A stretch of 64,000 nt of DNA from Hyphomicrobium sp. ghe19. GTDB lineage: Bacteria > Pseudomonadota > Alphaproteobacteria > Rhizobiales > Hyphomicrobiaceae. Numbering within the stretch: the first letter of the stretch is position 1; the number at the start of each line of letters is the position of its first letter. The DNA is taken from positions 4,354,001-4,418,000 of the forward strand of contig NZ_LR743509.1 in NCBI RefSeq assembly GCF_902712875.1. The letters run 5' to 3'. A model generated the notes under the pieces. That model searched no databases. It was given only the letters and a program-made list of their open reading frames with translations, and had not been told where the DNA came from. Below are positions 1 to 8,817 of this stretch, piece after piece. The translations under genes were made by a program, and so were the position numbers.

Positions 1-634
1 CGATCTCGGCCTTGGCTTCCGCCAGCGTCATGCCGCGAAGGTGAGTGTTCAGATAATTGGACGCTTCCTGGAGCGCCGAGGGCGGCAAGCCTTCCGGCAA
101 ATTGATGATGCGGTTTTCGACGTTCTGATCCTCGTCCACGAGGATCACCAAGCCGCGCAGCGGTTCCAGCGGAACGAACTCGATGTGGCGCAGGCGTGCG
201 ACCTGCTTTTCGGCGAGCACGACGCCCGCGCAGTGGGATAGACCTGAGATCATCTCGCCGGCTTCGGTCAAAAGCTGGTCGACGGACTTGTCGCGCCGGT
301 AGGCGATCTGGGTTTCGATCTGGCGGCGCTCTTCCATCGAGACGTCGCCGACTTCGAGCAAGCCGTCGACGAAGAGCCTCAGCCCGAGCTGGGTCGGCAG
401 GCGCCCGGCCGAGGTGTGGGGCGAAATGATGAGGCCGAGCTGCTCCAGATCCGACATGACGTTGCGGATCGACGCCGGCGACAGGGCGATCGGCAGAGCG
501 CGAGACAAGTTACGCGAACCGACCGGCTCGCCCGTGGCGAGGTAACTTTCGACAATCCTTCGAAGAATAGTCCGGGACCGCTCGTCCAGCCTCTGGAGCT
601 GGGTTTTGCCGTCGAGCAGCGTCGCACTCACCAT
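1..634 (-). CDS. hrcA: Heat-inducible transcription repressor HrcA (3' end beyond the window)
   Basis: HrcA represses heat-shock chaperone operons by binding CIRCE operators. The visible N-terminal ~211 residues begin [10 protein letters not shown], continue with the winged-helix segment ([20 protein letters not shown]) and [11 protein letters not shown], then the GAF-like region ([30 protein letters not shown]). The ATG lies just after an AGAGGA ribosome binding site. The gene is divergent from rph, a common alphaproteobacterial arrangement; grpE would be expected downstream, outside the window. No CIRCE element is seen in the 155-base intergenic region. The C-terminus is not visible. Confidence 0.93.
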   Translation of the reverse strand, partial: MVSATLLDGKTQLQRLDERSRTILRRIVESYLATGEPVGSRNLSRALPIALSPASIRNVMSDLEQLGLIISPHTSAGRLPTQLGLRLFVDGLLEVGDVSMEERRQIETQIAYRRDKSVDQLLTEAGEMISGLSHCAGVVLAEKQVARLRHIEFVPLEPLRGLVILVDEDQNVENRIINLPEGLPPSALQEASNYLNTHLRGMTLAEAKAEI

Positions 635-658
635 ATGTTCCTCTAATCTCACGGTCTG

Positions 659-687
659 AATCTATGAACCGCGGGGCCCGGCGTCAA
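659..687 (-). promoter_or_regulatory. Candidate sigma-70 promoter for hrcA
   Basis: On the minus strand TTGACG (682-687) is followed after exactly 17 bases by TAGATT (659-664), about 25 bases before the hrcA ATG. Spacing and hexamers fit a housekeeping promoter; this is pattern matching only. Confidence 0.45.
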
Positions 688-789
688 ATGCCGCGCGCGT
701 CATGAGGTAAAGTTAGCCTTGTTTCCGGTTGATGGACCCCAGGGCCTTGATTAGGGTCGCGGCCGCAACGTTAACATTTCAGGGAAATC

Positions 790-1503
790 ATGCGACCTTC
801 TAAACGCAAGCCGGACGAGCTGCGCCGCGTTTCAATTGAACGCGCCGTTTCTAAACACGCCGAGGGCTCCTGCCTGATCAAGTTCGGCGATACGCATGTC
901 CTGTGCACCGCAAGCTTGGAAGAGCGCCTGCCGCAGTGGCTCAAGGGTCAGGGCCGCGGTTGGGTTACCGCCGAATATTCGATGTTGCCGCGCGCCACGC
1001 ATGAGCGCACGCGCCGCGAAGTTTCGAGCGGTCATCCGTCGGGGCGTACGCAGGAAATTCAGCGGCTTGTCGGCCGGGCGCTCAGGGCGGTCGTCGATCT
1101 GACGAAGCTCGGTGAACGCCAGATCACGGTCGATTGCGACGTCATCCAGGCCGATGGCGGCACGCGCACGGCTTCGATCACCGGCGCCTGGGTTGCTCTG
1201 CATGATTGCATCCAATGGATGAAAATGCGCGACATGGTGAAGGAAAACGTCTTGCGCGACCACGTGGCGGCGGTTTCCTGCGGACTTTACAAAGGCGAAC
1301 CGGTTCTCGACCTCGATTATGCCGAGGACAGCAACGCGGACGCGGATGCGAATTTCGTCATGACCGGGACAGGCGGAATCGTCGAAATTCAGGGAACGGC
1401 AGAGACGACGCCCTTCAGCGAGGAGCGCTTTACCGACCTTATGCAACTCGCGAAGAAGGGTATCGGGGAGCTGGTCCAACTCCAGAAGCTGACGGTCGCT
1501 TAA
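790..1503 (+). CDS. rph: Ribonuclease PH
   Basis: Phosphate-dependent 3'-5' exoribonuclease that trims tRNA precursors. The 237-residue length is normal for the family. Hallmarks are visible along the chain: [11 protein letters not shown] at the N-terminus, the phosphate-binding [17 protein letters not shown] around residue 85, [15 protein letters not shown] around 116, and [17 protein letters not shown] around 177. The ATG follows a CAGGGAAAT stretch. It heads a plus-strand run of closely packed genes reaching dsbB, and diverges from hrcA. Confidence 0.97.
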   Translation: MRPSKRKPDELRRVSIERAVSKHAEGSCLIKFGDTHVLCTASLEERLPQWLKGQGRGWVTAEYSMLPRATHERTRREVSSGHPSGRTQEIQRLVGRALRAVVDLTKLGERQITVDCDVIQADGGTRTASITGAWVALHDCIQWMKMRDMVKENVLRDHVAAVSCGLYKGEPVLDLDYAEDSNADADANFVMTGTGGIVEIQGTAETTPFSEERFTDLMQLAKKGIGELVQLQKLTVA

Positions 1504-1523
1504 GCCTTGCAAGGGTAGGGGCC

Positions 1524-1949
1524 ATGTTTGGAGAGTTCACCCTCGTCGTCGCCGCGCTCTTTACGGGCGCGGCTATCTACATCAATTGGGCGGAACAGCC
1601 AGCGCGGCTCGAACTCGACAACCGGGCGATGCTTGCCGAATGGAAGCCGAGCTATGCGCGAGGGTTCCAGATGCAGGCATCTCTCGCCGCGATCGGGTTC
1701 ATCCTCGGTACGCTCGAGGCCATCGTGACGGGGCGGTGGATCTGGTTCGCCGGCGCGCTGCTGCTCGTCGCCAATTGGCCGTTTACGCTTTTTGTGATCA
1801 TGCCCGTTAATAAGAAGCTTGAAGCAACGGCCCTCGAGAGCGCAGACGAAAGCACACGCGCGCTCGTCGAGAGGTGGGGGACGCTGCACGGTGTTCGAAG
1901 CGCGCTCGGCGCGCTCAGCGTTGGATTGTTCCTATGGGCGTCGATCTGA
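1524..1949 (+). CDS. DUF1772-type small membrane protein
   Basis: A 141-residue protein with about four hydrophobic segments: FTLVVAALFTGAAIYI at the N-terminus, SLAAIGFILGTLEAI, FAGALLLVANWPFTLFVI, and a C-terminal [14 protein letters not shown]. The pattern PVNKKLEA...ERWGTLHGVRSALG resembles the DUF1772 / anthrone-oxygenase-like family, whose bacterial role is unclear. An open frame extends far upstream but only inside rph, so the ATG at 1524 after AGGGTAGGGG is preferred. It overlaps the next gene by 16 bases, implying co-translation. Confidence 0.75.
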   Translation: MFGEFTLVVAALFTGAAIYINWAEQPARLELDNRAMLAEWKPSYARGFQMQASLAAIGFILGTLEAIVTGRWIWFAGALLLVANWPFTLFVIMPVNKKLEATALESADESTRALVERWGTLHGVRSALGALSVGLFLWASI

Positions 1950-2368
1950 ACTCATCCCCCGCGCCACTCAGAATTCTTGAAACGGTTCTTTACGCTCCCG
2001 ATCTTGCGCGGATCGAGGATTTCTATCGACGCGCACTCGGATTGGAGCCGTTCGCGGCCGTTCCGGGTCGCCATATATTTTATCGCTGCGGAGACCAGAT
2101 GCTGCTGATTTTCAATCCTGACGCGACGCAATTTCCAACGGTCGGTGCGTCGCTTCCGGTACCCCCGCATGGTGCGGAGGGTGAAGGACACGTTTGCTTT
2201 GGCGCGTCGGGCGAAGCGATCGGTCAGTGGCTGACGAGACTTGAAAGCCTCGGCGTGCATATCGAGGCCGACTTCGAATGGCCGCGCGGGGGGAGGTCGA
2301 TTTATTTCCGCGATCCTGCCGGCAACTGCCTCGAAATCGCCGAGCCGCGTATCTGGGGAATTGCATGA
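1934..2368 (+). CDS. VOC-family (glyoxalase/dioxygenase-like) protein
   Basis: A 144-residue single-unit vicinal-oxygen-chelate protein. The pattern is a paired beta-alpha-beta fold: [20 protein letters not shown] at the start, [14 protein letters not shown] mid-chain, and [19 protein letters not shown] at the end, with likely metal ligands His near HVCF and Glu in CLEIAEP. The reaction cannot be read from sequence; glyoxalase, fosfomycin-resistance-like and dioxygenase relatives share these features. It overlaps the DUF1772 gene upstream and rdgB downstream. Confidence 0.78.
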   Translation: MGVDLNSSPAPLRILETVLYAPDLARIEDFYRRALGLEPFAAVPGRHIFYRCGDQMLLIFNPDATQFPTVGASLPVPPHGAEGEGHVCFGASGEAIGQWLTRLESLGVHIEADFEWPRGGRSIYFRDPAGNCLEIAEPRIWGIA

Positions 2369-3249
2369 TGCGGCTTTCGAAAGGTACGCGCCTCGTCGTC
2401 GCGAGCCACAATCCGGGCAAGGTGTGGGAAATCAACCAGCTCATTCATCCCTATGGGCTCGATGCCGTATCGGCGGGCGAGCTTGGCCTTGCAGAGCCCG
2501 AGGAGACCGAGGCAACGTTCGAAGGCAATGCGCGGCTCAAGGCAGTCGCTGCGGCGCAGGGATCTGGATTGCCGGCGCTGGCTGACGATTCGGGGCTTGA
2601 AGTCGATTGCCTCGATGGCGCGCCAGGCATCTATTCGGCGCGCTGGGCGGGTTCCGGCAAGGACTTCGGCGTTGCCATGCAGAAGGTCGCCGACGAGATC
2701 ACGCGACGCGACGGCTGGAACGATAGCGGTCCGCGCGCCAACTTCATCTCCGTCCTGTGCCTTGCTTGGCCAAACGGCGACGTCAAAACATTCGAGGGCA
2801 AGGTCTTCGGAAATCTTGTTTGGCCGCCGCGCGGCGGGAACGGCTTCGGCTACGATCCGATGTTCGTACCCAAGGGGGATACGCGGACATTCGGCGAGAT
2901 GAAGCCTGACGAGAAATATGCGATATCGCACCGGACCCGCGCGTTCGCCGCTTTCAAAGCCGCGATGCTCGACGAAATTTCGCCCGGGGCGGCGACAGAT
3001 GAAGCCGAAACGCGGGACATCGCTGCATTTTCAGCGGCTGCCGCCAGTCTTTCGACGCGCGTCGAGGCGGCGGCTTTCATCGAGCGTTTGAAAGACGATC
3101 TTGCTGCGCACCGGCAGGACTGGAAAAACGCGACGCTTGAATCCTATCTCGACGCTTTGGCGCGCGCTCTCGGGAGGATGCCGTCGAGCGAGGAACCGGC
3201 GTGGCGGCAATTGTCCAAGGCCATGTTGGCCGCGAGCAGTCATGACTGA
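2365..3249 (+). CDS. rdgB: RdgB/HAM1 non-canonical purine NTP pyrophosphatase with extra C-terminal domain
   Basis: Hydrolyses dITP, XTP and ITP to monophosphates, keeping deaminated purines out of nucleic acids. The core spans about residues 8-203: [14 protein letters not shown] (substrate loop), [20 protein letters not shown] (metal/catalytic Asp), [10 protein letters not shown], and [13 protein letters not shown]. The protein is 294 residues against about 200 usual. The extra part (about 228-290: [37 protein letters not shown]) looks like a separate small helical domain. Its start overlaps the preceding stop (ATGATG at 2365); its end overlaps hemW by 8 bases. Confidence 0.93.
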   Translation: MMRLSKGTRLVVASHNPGKVWEINQLIHPYGLDAVSAGELGLAEPEETEATFEGNARLKAVAAAQGSGLPALADDSGLEVDCLDGAPGIYSARWAGSGKDFGVAMQKVADEITRRDGWNDSGPRANFISVLCLAWPNGDVKTFEGKVFGNLVWPPRGGNGFGYDPMFVPKGDTRTFGEMKPDEKYAISHRTRAFAAFKAAMLDEISPGAATDEAETRDIAAFSAAAASLSTRVEAAAFIERLKDDLAAHRQDWKNATLESYLDALARALGRMPSSEEPAWRQLSKAMLAASSHD

Positions 3250-4573
3250 AGTGGGTCAAACATTCGGCGTTTATGTGCACTGGCCGTTCTGCGCCCAGAA
3301 GTGCCCCTATTGCGATTTCAATAGTCACGTGCGTTTCGGTGGTTGGGACGAGGCGCGCTTTCTCGCAGCGTATAAACGCGAGATCGATTGGGTCGCTGAG
3401 CGCATAGGCGCGCGCATCGTCACGAGCATCTTCTTCGGCGGCGGAACGCCGTCGCTGATGCAGTCGCATACGGTTGCGTCGATCATCGAGCACATCGCGA
3501 AGCGCTGGGGCATAGCGCCCGACGCCGAGATTACGCTCGAGGCTAATCCGGGCAGCGTCGAAGCTGGCCGTTTTCGGGGGTTTCGGGAAGCGGGCGTCAA
3601 TCGCGTTTCAATCGGCGTGCAGTCGCTGAACGATCAGGAGCTGCGCAAGCTCGGGCGCATTCACAGCGTTGCGGAAGCCAAGGCTGCTCTCGAAATTGCG
3701 CGCGGAACATTCGAGCGGTTCTCGTTCGATCTCATTTACGCGCGTCCTGGTCAAACGGCTGAGGCTTGGCGCGCGGAGCTTGCAGAAGCTCTCGATCTTG
3801 CAGGCGATCACCTGTCGCTCTATCAGCTGACGATCGAGCCTGACACTCCGTACGCGGCGCTTCATGCCGCGGGCAAGCTGATCATCCCGGATGATCACGA
3901 CGCGAGCGCGCTCTACGAAATTACGGAAGAGATGACGGCCGAGCGTGGTCTCGCGGCATACGAGGTTTCAAATTACGCGCGGCCCGGTTCGGAGAGCCGG
4001 CATAACCTTCTTTATTGGCGCTATGGCGAGTACGCGGGCGTGGGGCCCGGCGCGCACGGCCGCATTCTCGTCAGGAACACGCGCACGGCGACGGTCGCCG
4101 AACGCAATCCGGAAGCCTGGGTCGCCCGGGTCGAGGAGGCGGGTCACGGCTTCACAGAAATGACGACGCTTGCGCGCGAGGAGCAGGCGGATGAAATGCT
4201 CTTGATGGGTCTACGCCTCAGCGAGGGTATCGATCTCGGCCGGCTCGCGGCGCTTGGTGGCGCCCGCCCGTCAAGGCCCGCCATCGCAGAACTCGAAGAT
4301 CTCGGCCTGCTTCAGTCTGCAGTCGACTCAGAGACTTCGGGAATGTCAGACACCTCGGGACGGTCCGGCACTTCGGGAAACTGGCGGCGAAACGAGCTTG
4401 ACGACATCGTCGCCTGCGCGGGCCCAGGATTGCGGCCTGAAACGAATGCGCCCGGCCCCGATCGAATTCGCGTGACGCCTCAGGGCCGTCTCGTGCTTAA
4501 CGCGGTTGTCGCAAAGCTTTCAAAAAGTTTTCAATCGCCGGAACGCGTAGACAACCTTCGAAGCGCCGGTTAA
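3242..4573 (+). CDS. hemW: HemW, radical-SAM haem chaperone
   Basis: Oxygen-independent coproporphyrinogen oxidase-like protein; family members bind haem and are proposed to pass it to respiratory proteins. The radical-SAM cluster site is CAQKCPYC (Cys17, 21, 24), with HemW-type VHWPFC just before and FFGGGTPSL around residue 63. It also has [20 protein letters not shown] and EVSNYARPG. The 443-residue length exceeds the usual ~380-400. Part of the excess is a Ser/Thr/Gly repeat around residues 362-380 ([16 protein letters not shown]). It overlaps rdgB by 8 bases; pairing with rdgB is common in bacteria. Confidence 0.94.
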   Translation: MTEVGQTFGVYVHWPFCAQKCPYCDFNSHVRFGGWDEARFLAAYKREIDWVAERIGARIVTSIFFGGGTPSLMQSHTVASIIEHIAKRWGIAPDAEITLEANPGSVEAGRFRGFREAGVNRVSIGVQSLNDQELRKLGRIHSVAEAKAALEIARGTFERFSFDLIYARPGQTAEAWRAELAEALDLAGDHLSLYQLTIEPDTPYAALHAAGKLIIPDDHDASALYEITEEMTAERGLAAYEVSNYARPGSESRHNLLYWRYGEYAGVGPGAHGRILVRNTRTATVAERNPEAWVARVEEAGHGFTEMTTLAREEQADEMLLMGLRLSEGIDLGRLAALGGARPSRPAIAELEDLGLLQSAVDSETSGMSDTSGRSGTSGNWRRNELDDIVACAGPGLRPETNAPGPDRIRVTPQGRLVLNAVVAKLSKSFQSPERVDNLRSAG

Positions 4574-4582
4574 TCAGCGAAG

Positions 4583-5164
4583 ATGCTTCGGGGAATTTAC
4601 GATTGGACGATGCGGATGGCGGCCAGCGCCCGGGCGCCCTGGGCGCTTGCGGGCGTCTCGTTCGCGGAAAGCTCGTTCTTTCCCATTCCTCCCGACATCA
4701 TGCTCATCCCGATGGTGCTCAGCCAGCCGCGGAAGGCGTGGTGGTACGCGACGATCGCGACCATCGCCTCCGTTCTCGGCGGATTGCTCGGATACGCAAT
4801 CGGCTACTATCTTTATGACGCTATCGGCGCGCCCATTCTGAAGTTCTACGGACGCGAACACGCGCTCGACGGCTTCGAGACCTTCGTTCAAGAGTACGGT
4901 GTCGCCGCTGTTATCATCAAAGGCATGACGCCGATCCCGTACAAGGTCGTGACCATCGCGGCGGGTGTCGGCAAGATGGATATCTTAGCGTTCGTTGGCG
5001 CAAGCATCGTCGCTCGTGCCATGCGCTTCTATCTCGTCGCCGGTCTCTTATATTTCTTCGGTGAGCCTATCCGCTCTTTCATCGAGGGCCGGCTAGCGCT
5101 CGTGACGACGGCATTTCTCGTGCTGCTCATCGGCGGGTTCGTGGCGGTACGGTACATCTTCTAG
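4583..5164 (+). CDS. DedA/YqaA-family inner-membrane protein (SNARE-associated domain)
   Basis: A 193-residue polytopic protein. The conserved N-terminal element FAESSFFPIPPDIMLIPMVL (residues 28-47) is the YqaA/DedA signature. It is followed by GGLLGYAIGYYLYDAIG, the KGMTPIPYKVVTIAAG membrane-re-entrant motif and a hydrophobic C-terminus (VTTAFLVLLIGGFVAVRYIF). DedA proteins are linked to phospholipid (undecaprenyl-phosphate) flipping and membrane homeostasis; which applies here is not readable. It lies 9 bases after hemW and 14 before dsbB, likely in one transcript. Confidence 0.85.
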   Translation: MLRGIYDWTMRMAASARAPWALAGVSFAESSFFPIPPDIMLIPMVLSQPRKAWWYATIATIASVLGGLLGYAIGYYLYDAIGAPILKFYGREHALDGFETFVQEYGVAAVIIKGMTPIPYKVVTIAAGVGKMDILAFVGASIVARAMRFYLVAGLLYFFGEPIRSFIEGRLALVTTAFLVLLIGGFVAVRYIF

Positions 5165-5178
5165 CTCGGATCTCGATC

Positions 5179-5721
5179 ATGGCGTTTGGCGAGCGAATGG
5201 CGCGAGGGACGGATTACCAGCTTGGCGCGCTCGCGCTTTTCCTGTCGATCGCAACGATCGCGGCAGCGCTCGGATTTCAATACATCGGCGGCTATGTGCC
5301 GTGCATGCTCTGCCTGATCGAGCGCTACGCCTATTATGCCGCCATCCCGGTGTTGTTCATCGCGCTCGTGCTGACGGCCGGCGGTCATCGCCGGTTGGCC
5401 GCCGCGCTCTTTCTGCTCGTCGGGCTCGCGTTTTTGGCGAACACCGTGCTCGGCATCTACCACGCCGGCGCCGAGTGGAAATTCTGGCCGGGTCCGGCGG
5501 CGTGCGGTGGCGGGCAATCTTTGACGACGTCGGCCGGCAACCTTCTAAGCGAGATTGAGAACATCCACGTCATCAAGTGTGATGAAGCGTCTTTGCGCTT
5601 TCTCGGCATATCCTTCGCCGGGTGGAATGCCGTCGCGTCGTTTTTCCTGATGTTGATCTCATTCGCCGCCGCTTTGGCCGCGCGCGAGCAGAGCTACGAG
5701 ACGACCGCCGCCGATCTCTGA
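5179..5721 (+). CDS. dsbB: Disulfide bond formation protein DsbB
   Basis: Inner-membrane quinone reductase that reoxidises periplasmic DsbA. At 180 residues with four membrane segments it fits the family. The first periplasmic loop carries CMLC (Cys42, Cys45), directly followed by the conserved LIERYAYY. The second loop holds the second redox pair, Cys109 (GPAACGGG) and Cys134 (HVIKCDEA). It closes the plus-strand run started by rph; a DsbA partner is not in the window. Confidence 0.92.
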   Translation: MAFGERMARGTDYQLGALALFLSIATIAAALGFQYIGGYVPCMLCLIERYAYYAAIPVLFIALVLTAGGHRRLAAALFLLVGLAFLANTVLGIYHAGAEWKFWPGPAACGGGQSLTTSAGNLLSEIENIHVIKCDEASLRFLGISFAGWNAVASFFLMLISFAAALAAREQSYETTAADL

Positions 5722-5926
5722 TGCTTGTCCACAAATGTCGTGGCGCGGAAAAACGTTGATTTCGTTGCCTGATCGATACTGTCAAGCAAACAAAGTTCGA
5801 ATTTCATCCCAGAGACAGAATCGCGCCTTCCCGTTGCCCGAATGTGACGGCTATTCTTGCTTCGTTCGCGGGACACGGGCGTTGTTGGAATGTGTGGATA
5901 TCGGTCAAGCGTAGGGAGCCTTCCCA

Positions 5927-6328
5927 GTGGCGTATGCGTTGCGTTCTTCGAGAGCAAAGCTCGAAGCAGTTTTCACTCGTTCAACCGAGCCCGTTTCCGC
6001 CCCGGATTTGAGTACGCGTGGCGTTGTTGCGTTTCGTAAGCGTTCGTTGCGTAGCGTTGAGTTCGAGTGCGGCCAGACCCCGAAAGAGGTTCTGTCCGGT
6101 GCGTTCAAAAATCTCAGGCGAGCCGCCTCGACAACTTCGTCGATGCGTATGTCCCGGCGGTTCGCCCGCACTTCCGACGACGGTCGCCATTCCCATCCAA
6201 AGGCCGATGCGTGGGTGAGTGCGAATACAGAAGATTGGGCTTGGCGTCCGATTGGAGATGTTGCGCTGACCGTCATGCGGAGCGCCGTTCTTTCAGCCGC
6301 CGTCGCGAAGTTGCGATTGCCCCAGTAG
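5927..6328 (+). CDS. Small hypothetical protein
   Basis: Candidate 133-residue protein starting at GTG 8 bases after a good AGGGAG ribosome binding site. It is basic and Ser/Arg-rich at first (VAFRKRSLRSVEFEC), then has PKEVLSGAFKNLRRAAS and a tryptophan-bearing stretch (ADAWVSANTEDWAWRPIGD). No domain, signal peptide or membrane segment is recognised. The opposite strand is also open here, but its product looks like a shadow. The segment has a codon pattern less regular than neighbouring core genes, so it may be recently acquired or non-coding. Confidence 0.42.
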   Translation: MAYALRSSRAKLEAVFTRSTEPVSAPDLSTRGVVAFRKRSLRSVEFECGQTPKEVLSGAFKNLRRAASTTSSMRMSRRFARTSDDGRHSHPKADAWVSANTEDWAWRPIGDVALTVMRSAVLSAAVAKLRLPQ

Positions 6329-6545
6329 CAGTAGCGTAACCGTTGCGTTCGCGTGCGTGTCGAATTGTAAGGCGTTGGACAAAAGGATTTCGGAGAGCAG
6401 CTGGCTTTCCAACGAGCTGGCAGACGCACGGAGCGTGATCGAGTTAGCCCTCAATCGAGACATCATGTGACAAGGTCTCGCGTAGTGATGTCAGGGCGCT
6501 CTGTGTGTCTGCCGCCATCGTTTGGAACGGCCAAGCCTCGGGAAT

Positions 6546-6569
6546 CGTTCCTCGAAGAACGTTTTTTTT
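6546..6569 (+). terminator. Hairpin with T8 tract (terminator or attenuator)
   Basis: CGTTC - 6-base loop - GAACG (6546-6561) is followed at once by eight T residues (6562-6569). It ends 15 bases before the ATG of the 72-residue gene. It may terminate transcripts from the 5927-6328 region or attenuate the next gene. The 5-bp stem is short. Confidence 0.45.
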
Positions 6570-6584
6570 GCGGAGTTCGCCCAG

Positions 6585-6803
6585 ATGACCCCGTCTGTTC
6601 CAGATTATCTCAGTCCCATTCAGTGGCATCAGGCCGTGGCTGTGAGCCGTGAGCAGTGCGCGCGAATTTTTCGGGATGGCGGCGCGCCGACCGATGCGCT
6701 TCTCGCATTCGGGCTCAGTGCTGAGACTGGCGCCAATTGGGAACGCGTCGTCGATCTGATCGCCGCAGAGCTTTGCGCGCATCCGATCAAGCATGCTGCG
6801 TAG
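6585..6803 (+). CDS. Small hypothetical protein (72 residues)
   Basis: Product begins MTPSVPDYLSPIQWHQAVAV and continues CARIFRDGGAPTDALLAFGL then ANWERVVDLIAAELCAHP. It is mixed helical, with no signal peptide or membrane segment and two cysteines far apart. The start was chosen because the frame becomes protein-like only from this ATG; CGGAG lies 10 bases upstream. Function unknown. It is convergent with the HNH nuclease gene, 27 bases away. Confidence 0.55.
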   Translation: MTPSVPDYLSPIQWHQAVAVSREQCARIFRDGGAPTDALLAFGLSAETGANWERVVDLIAAELCAHPIKHAA

Positions 6804-6830
6804 AATCGGCTTTAAGCTGGGTGGTCCGGA

Positions 6831-7391
6831 CTACGGTTCGAGTTCGGTATCCCAGTAGAGATAATCCAGCCAGCTTTCGTGCAGATAGTTTGGCGGGAAT
6901 AGCCGACCGTTGCGATGCAGTTCGAAAACGGTCGGTCGATAGGGCTCGTGAGCGGGGAACATGCCCGCAGCTCTCGGCATCAAACCACCCTTCCTCAGAT
7001 TGCATGGTGCGCACGCGGTGACGACGTTGTCCCATCGCGTTTGTCCGCCGCGTGAGCGCGGGATCAAGTGATCGAACGTCAGATCGCTCTTGTCGCCGCA
7101 ATACTGACAGCTGAAGCGGTCGCGCAGGAAAACATTGAAGCGTGTGAAAGCCGGATACAGCGCGGGCTTCACGTAAGTCTTCAGCGACACGACACTCGGA
7201 AGCTTCAGCTCGAACGATGGGCTTCGGACGTATCGCTCGTATTCGGAGACGATGTTCACGCGGTCGAGGAAGACCGCTTTTACCGTATCCTGCCAACTCC
7301 ACAGGGACAGCGGATAGTAGCTGAGCGGCCGGAAGTCGGCGTTCAGTACAAGAGCCGGACAGTTGTCCGGTAATGTCACGTGAGCATTCAC
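6831..7391 (-). CDS. HNH endonuclease family protein
   Basis: A 186-residue protein with an N-terminal region typical of alphaproteobacterial HNH proteins (PALVLNADFRPLSYYPLSLW), then the nuclease module: CQYCGDKSDLTFDHLIPRS with CxxC, the DH catalytic pair, RWDNVVTAC and CAPCNLRKG (second zinc CxxC). Such proteins are widespread single-copy genes of uncertain role. The GTG at 7391 (VNAHVTLPDN) matches usual length; an in-frame GTG at 7442 would add 17 residues. It lies downstream of the alkylbase glycosylase gene on the same strand, hinting at a DNA-repair context. Confidence 0.88.
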   Translation of the reverse strand: MNAHVTLPDNCPALVLNADFRPLSYYPLSLWSWQDTVKAVFLDRVNIVSEYERYVRSPSFELKLPSVVSLKTYVKPALYPAFTRFNVFLRDRFSCQYCGDKSDLTFDHLIPRSRGGQTRWDNVVTACAPCNLRKGGLMPRAAGMFPAHEPYRPTVFELHRNGRLFPPNYLHESWLDYLYWDTELEP

Positions 7392-7522
7392 GTCGCGCAA
7401 ACCTCGCGGTTTAGATCCGCCGAATCGCGTTTTTGGCCCCACTTGAACGCGGGGATACTAGCCGCGCATATCAATTCTGTGAAGCATTCGGTCGGATGTG
7501 TCGCGGCGGCTATTTTCGAGCT

Positions 7523-8218
7523 TTATTTCAATATCTTGTACGTTTTTGTGACAATCGGCTTTGCGGGTTTCCCCAGAAGAGCGCGGCGGGCAAACGCGTA
7601 ATCGGCCCACAGCAGGCGCGCGGCGACGGCACGTGCGGGGCGCCAGCGTTCAGCAATTTCCTCGAGTTCTTCCGATGTTGGGCGCTGCGCGAGCTTGAAG
7701 TGGTGCTGAACCGCGAGCTGAAGAGCGAGGTCACCAGGTGCGAAGGCATCGCGCCTCGCCAAAGCAAAGAGAAGGTAGATGTCGGCCGTCCACGGACCAA
7801 TGCCGTGAATGGATGTGAGCCGCTCGACGATGATGTGCTCGTCTGCAGCATCCAGCGTCGGGAAATCGAGACCCTCTTCGAGCACGGCCAGCGAAAGCGC
7901 TTTAAGCGTCCGTATCTTCCCGTTCGAAAGGCCGAGATTTTTTAGATCGCCGTCGCTTCGCGCCAGCATCGCTTCGGGCGTGAAGGGTGAGAATGCTCCG
8001 TCTACGCGAGACCAGATCGCGGCGGCGCTTTGTGCCGATAGCTGCTGGCCGACGACGATTTTGGCGACCCCTGCAAAACCTGCTGGAAAGCTTCGCATCG
8101 GCGGCGTTCCCGTGCGCTTGAATATTCGCGACATGACATTGCATTGCTGCGCGAGTTTCGCTGCAGCAGCTTTGAGCTGGCGCTCGGTCGTCACGGTCGG
8201 ATATCGTTGCGCGGCCAA
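7523..8218 (-). CDS. DNA-3-methyladenine glycosylase II (AlkA-like, HhH-GPD)
   Basis: Removes alkylated bases, starting base-excision repair. The 231-residue protein carries the helix-hairpin-helix (LTSIHGIGPWTADIYLLFAL) and the catalytic Asp in FAPGDLALQLAV, with the family signature VVGQQLSAQSAAAIWSRV near residue 55. It lacks the N-terminal AlkA_N domain of E. coli AlkA, as in many alphaproteobacterial homologues. TTG at 8218 follows GGAG by 8 bases; a later ATG (residue 29) would cut into the domain. No ada-type regulator is adjacent. Confidence 0.88.
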   Translation of the reverse strand: MAAQRYPTVTTERQLKAAAAKLAQQCNVMSRIFKRTGTPPMRSFPAGFAGVAKIVVGQQLSAQSAAAIWSRVDGAFSPFTPEAMLARSDGDLKNLGLSNGKIRTLKALSLAVLEEGLDFPTLDAADEHIIVERLTSIHGIGPWTADIYLLFALARRDAFAPGDLALQLAVQHHFKLAQRPTSEELEEIAERWRPARAVAARLLWADYAFARRALLGKPAKPIVTKTYKILK

Positions 8219-8292
8219 ACCTTTGCTCCAGAGTTGCGTTTAAAGAGCGATACCGGGTTTTGATGCGTCTCGCGTGGTGGGAGAGCGTAAAG

Positions 8293-8817
8293 ATGGCAAG
8301 GATAGCTCGAATCCTATTTGCCGCAATTTTATACGTAAGCGGTGTTTTGCAAGCTCACGCCCGATCTTGGCAAGACAGCTGGGTGACCGTCATAAATGAG
8401 CGTCACGGTTTTGCCATTGCCTACCCCGACAATATTTTCACGCCGAAGAGCGATCAACCGAAGACCGATGAGGGTGGTGTCTATCTATCGAAGGACGGCA
8501 AGGCAAAGTTACTTGTGGGAGCCTTCGAAAATGCAGATCGCCAGTCTTTGGAGGACTATCGCCAATTCCTGATCTCCGACCAGTATGCGACCGCGAAGAT
8601 CGACTACGCGCCGGTGAAGGCGCGCTGGTTCGTGTTGTCCGGAGATCGCAACGGCGAAACGTTTTATCAACGCGTCAGCTTTACGTGCGGCGGCAAACTC
8701 ATAAATAGTTGGGCCATGCTTTATCCGACCAGTGAACGAAAAATATACGATCGCGTCGTCGAGGCGGTTGCGCGGTCATATACGCCCGGAGCGGGCCGAA
8801 CAGGCTCTTGCGACTGA
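8293..8817 (+). CDS. Secreted hypothetical protein
   Basis: A 174-residue protein with a clear signal peptide: RIAR n-region, ILFAAILYVSGVL core and an AHA-type cleavage site. The mature part contains SWVTVINERHGFAIAYPDNIF, GGVYLSKDGKAKLLVGAFEN and ETFYQRVSFTCGGKLINSWA. Two cysteines (near residues 136 and 173) could form a disulfide. Similar small periplasmic proteins are common in Hyphomicrobiales but have no assigned role. TTG 8260 and ATG 8263 are possible earlier starts, but the signal peptide is best from 8293. Its stop overlaps the gluQ ATG by one base. Confidence 0.72.
   Translation: MARIARILFAAILYVSGVLQAHARSWQDSWVTVINERHGFAIAYPDNIFTPKSDQPKTDEGGVYLSKDGKAKLLVGAFENADRQSLEDYRQFLISDQYATAKIDYAPVKARWFVLSGDRNGETFYQRVSFTCGGKLINSWAMLYPTSERKIYDRVVEAVARSYTPGAGRTGSCD

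Noticed and set aside
635..789. CIRCE operator between hrcA and rph
   Set aside because: No TTAGCACTC-N9-GAGTGCTAA-like repeat is present; a sigma-70-like promoter is the only supported element.
1206..1523. Upstream extension of the DUF1772 gene into rph
   Set aside because: The segment is an out-of-frame shadow of rph (Arg/Gly-rich). ATG 1524 starts a good membrane segment.
5905..6429. Minus-strand 174-codon frame opposite the 5927-6328 gene
   Set aside because: Composition is shadow-like and there is no ribosome binding site; the plus-strand frame has both better composition and a better start.
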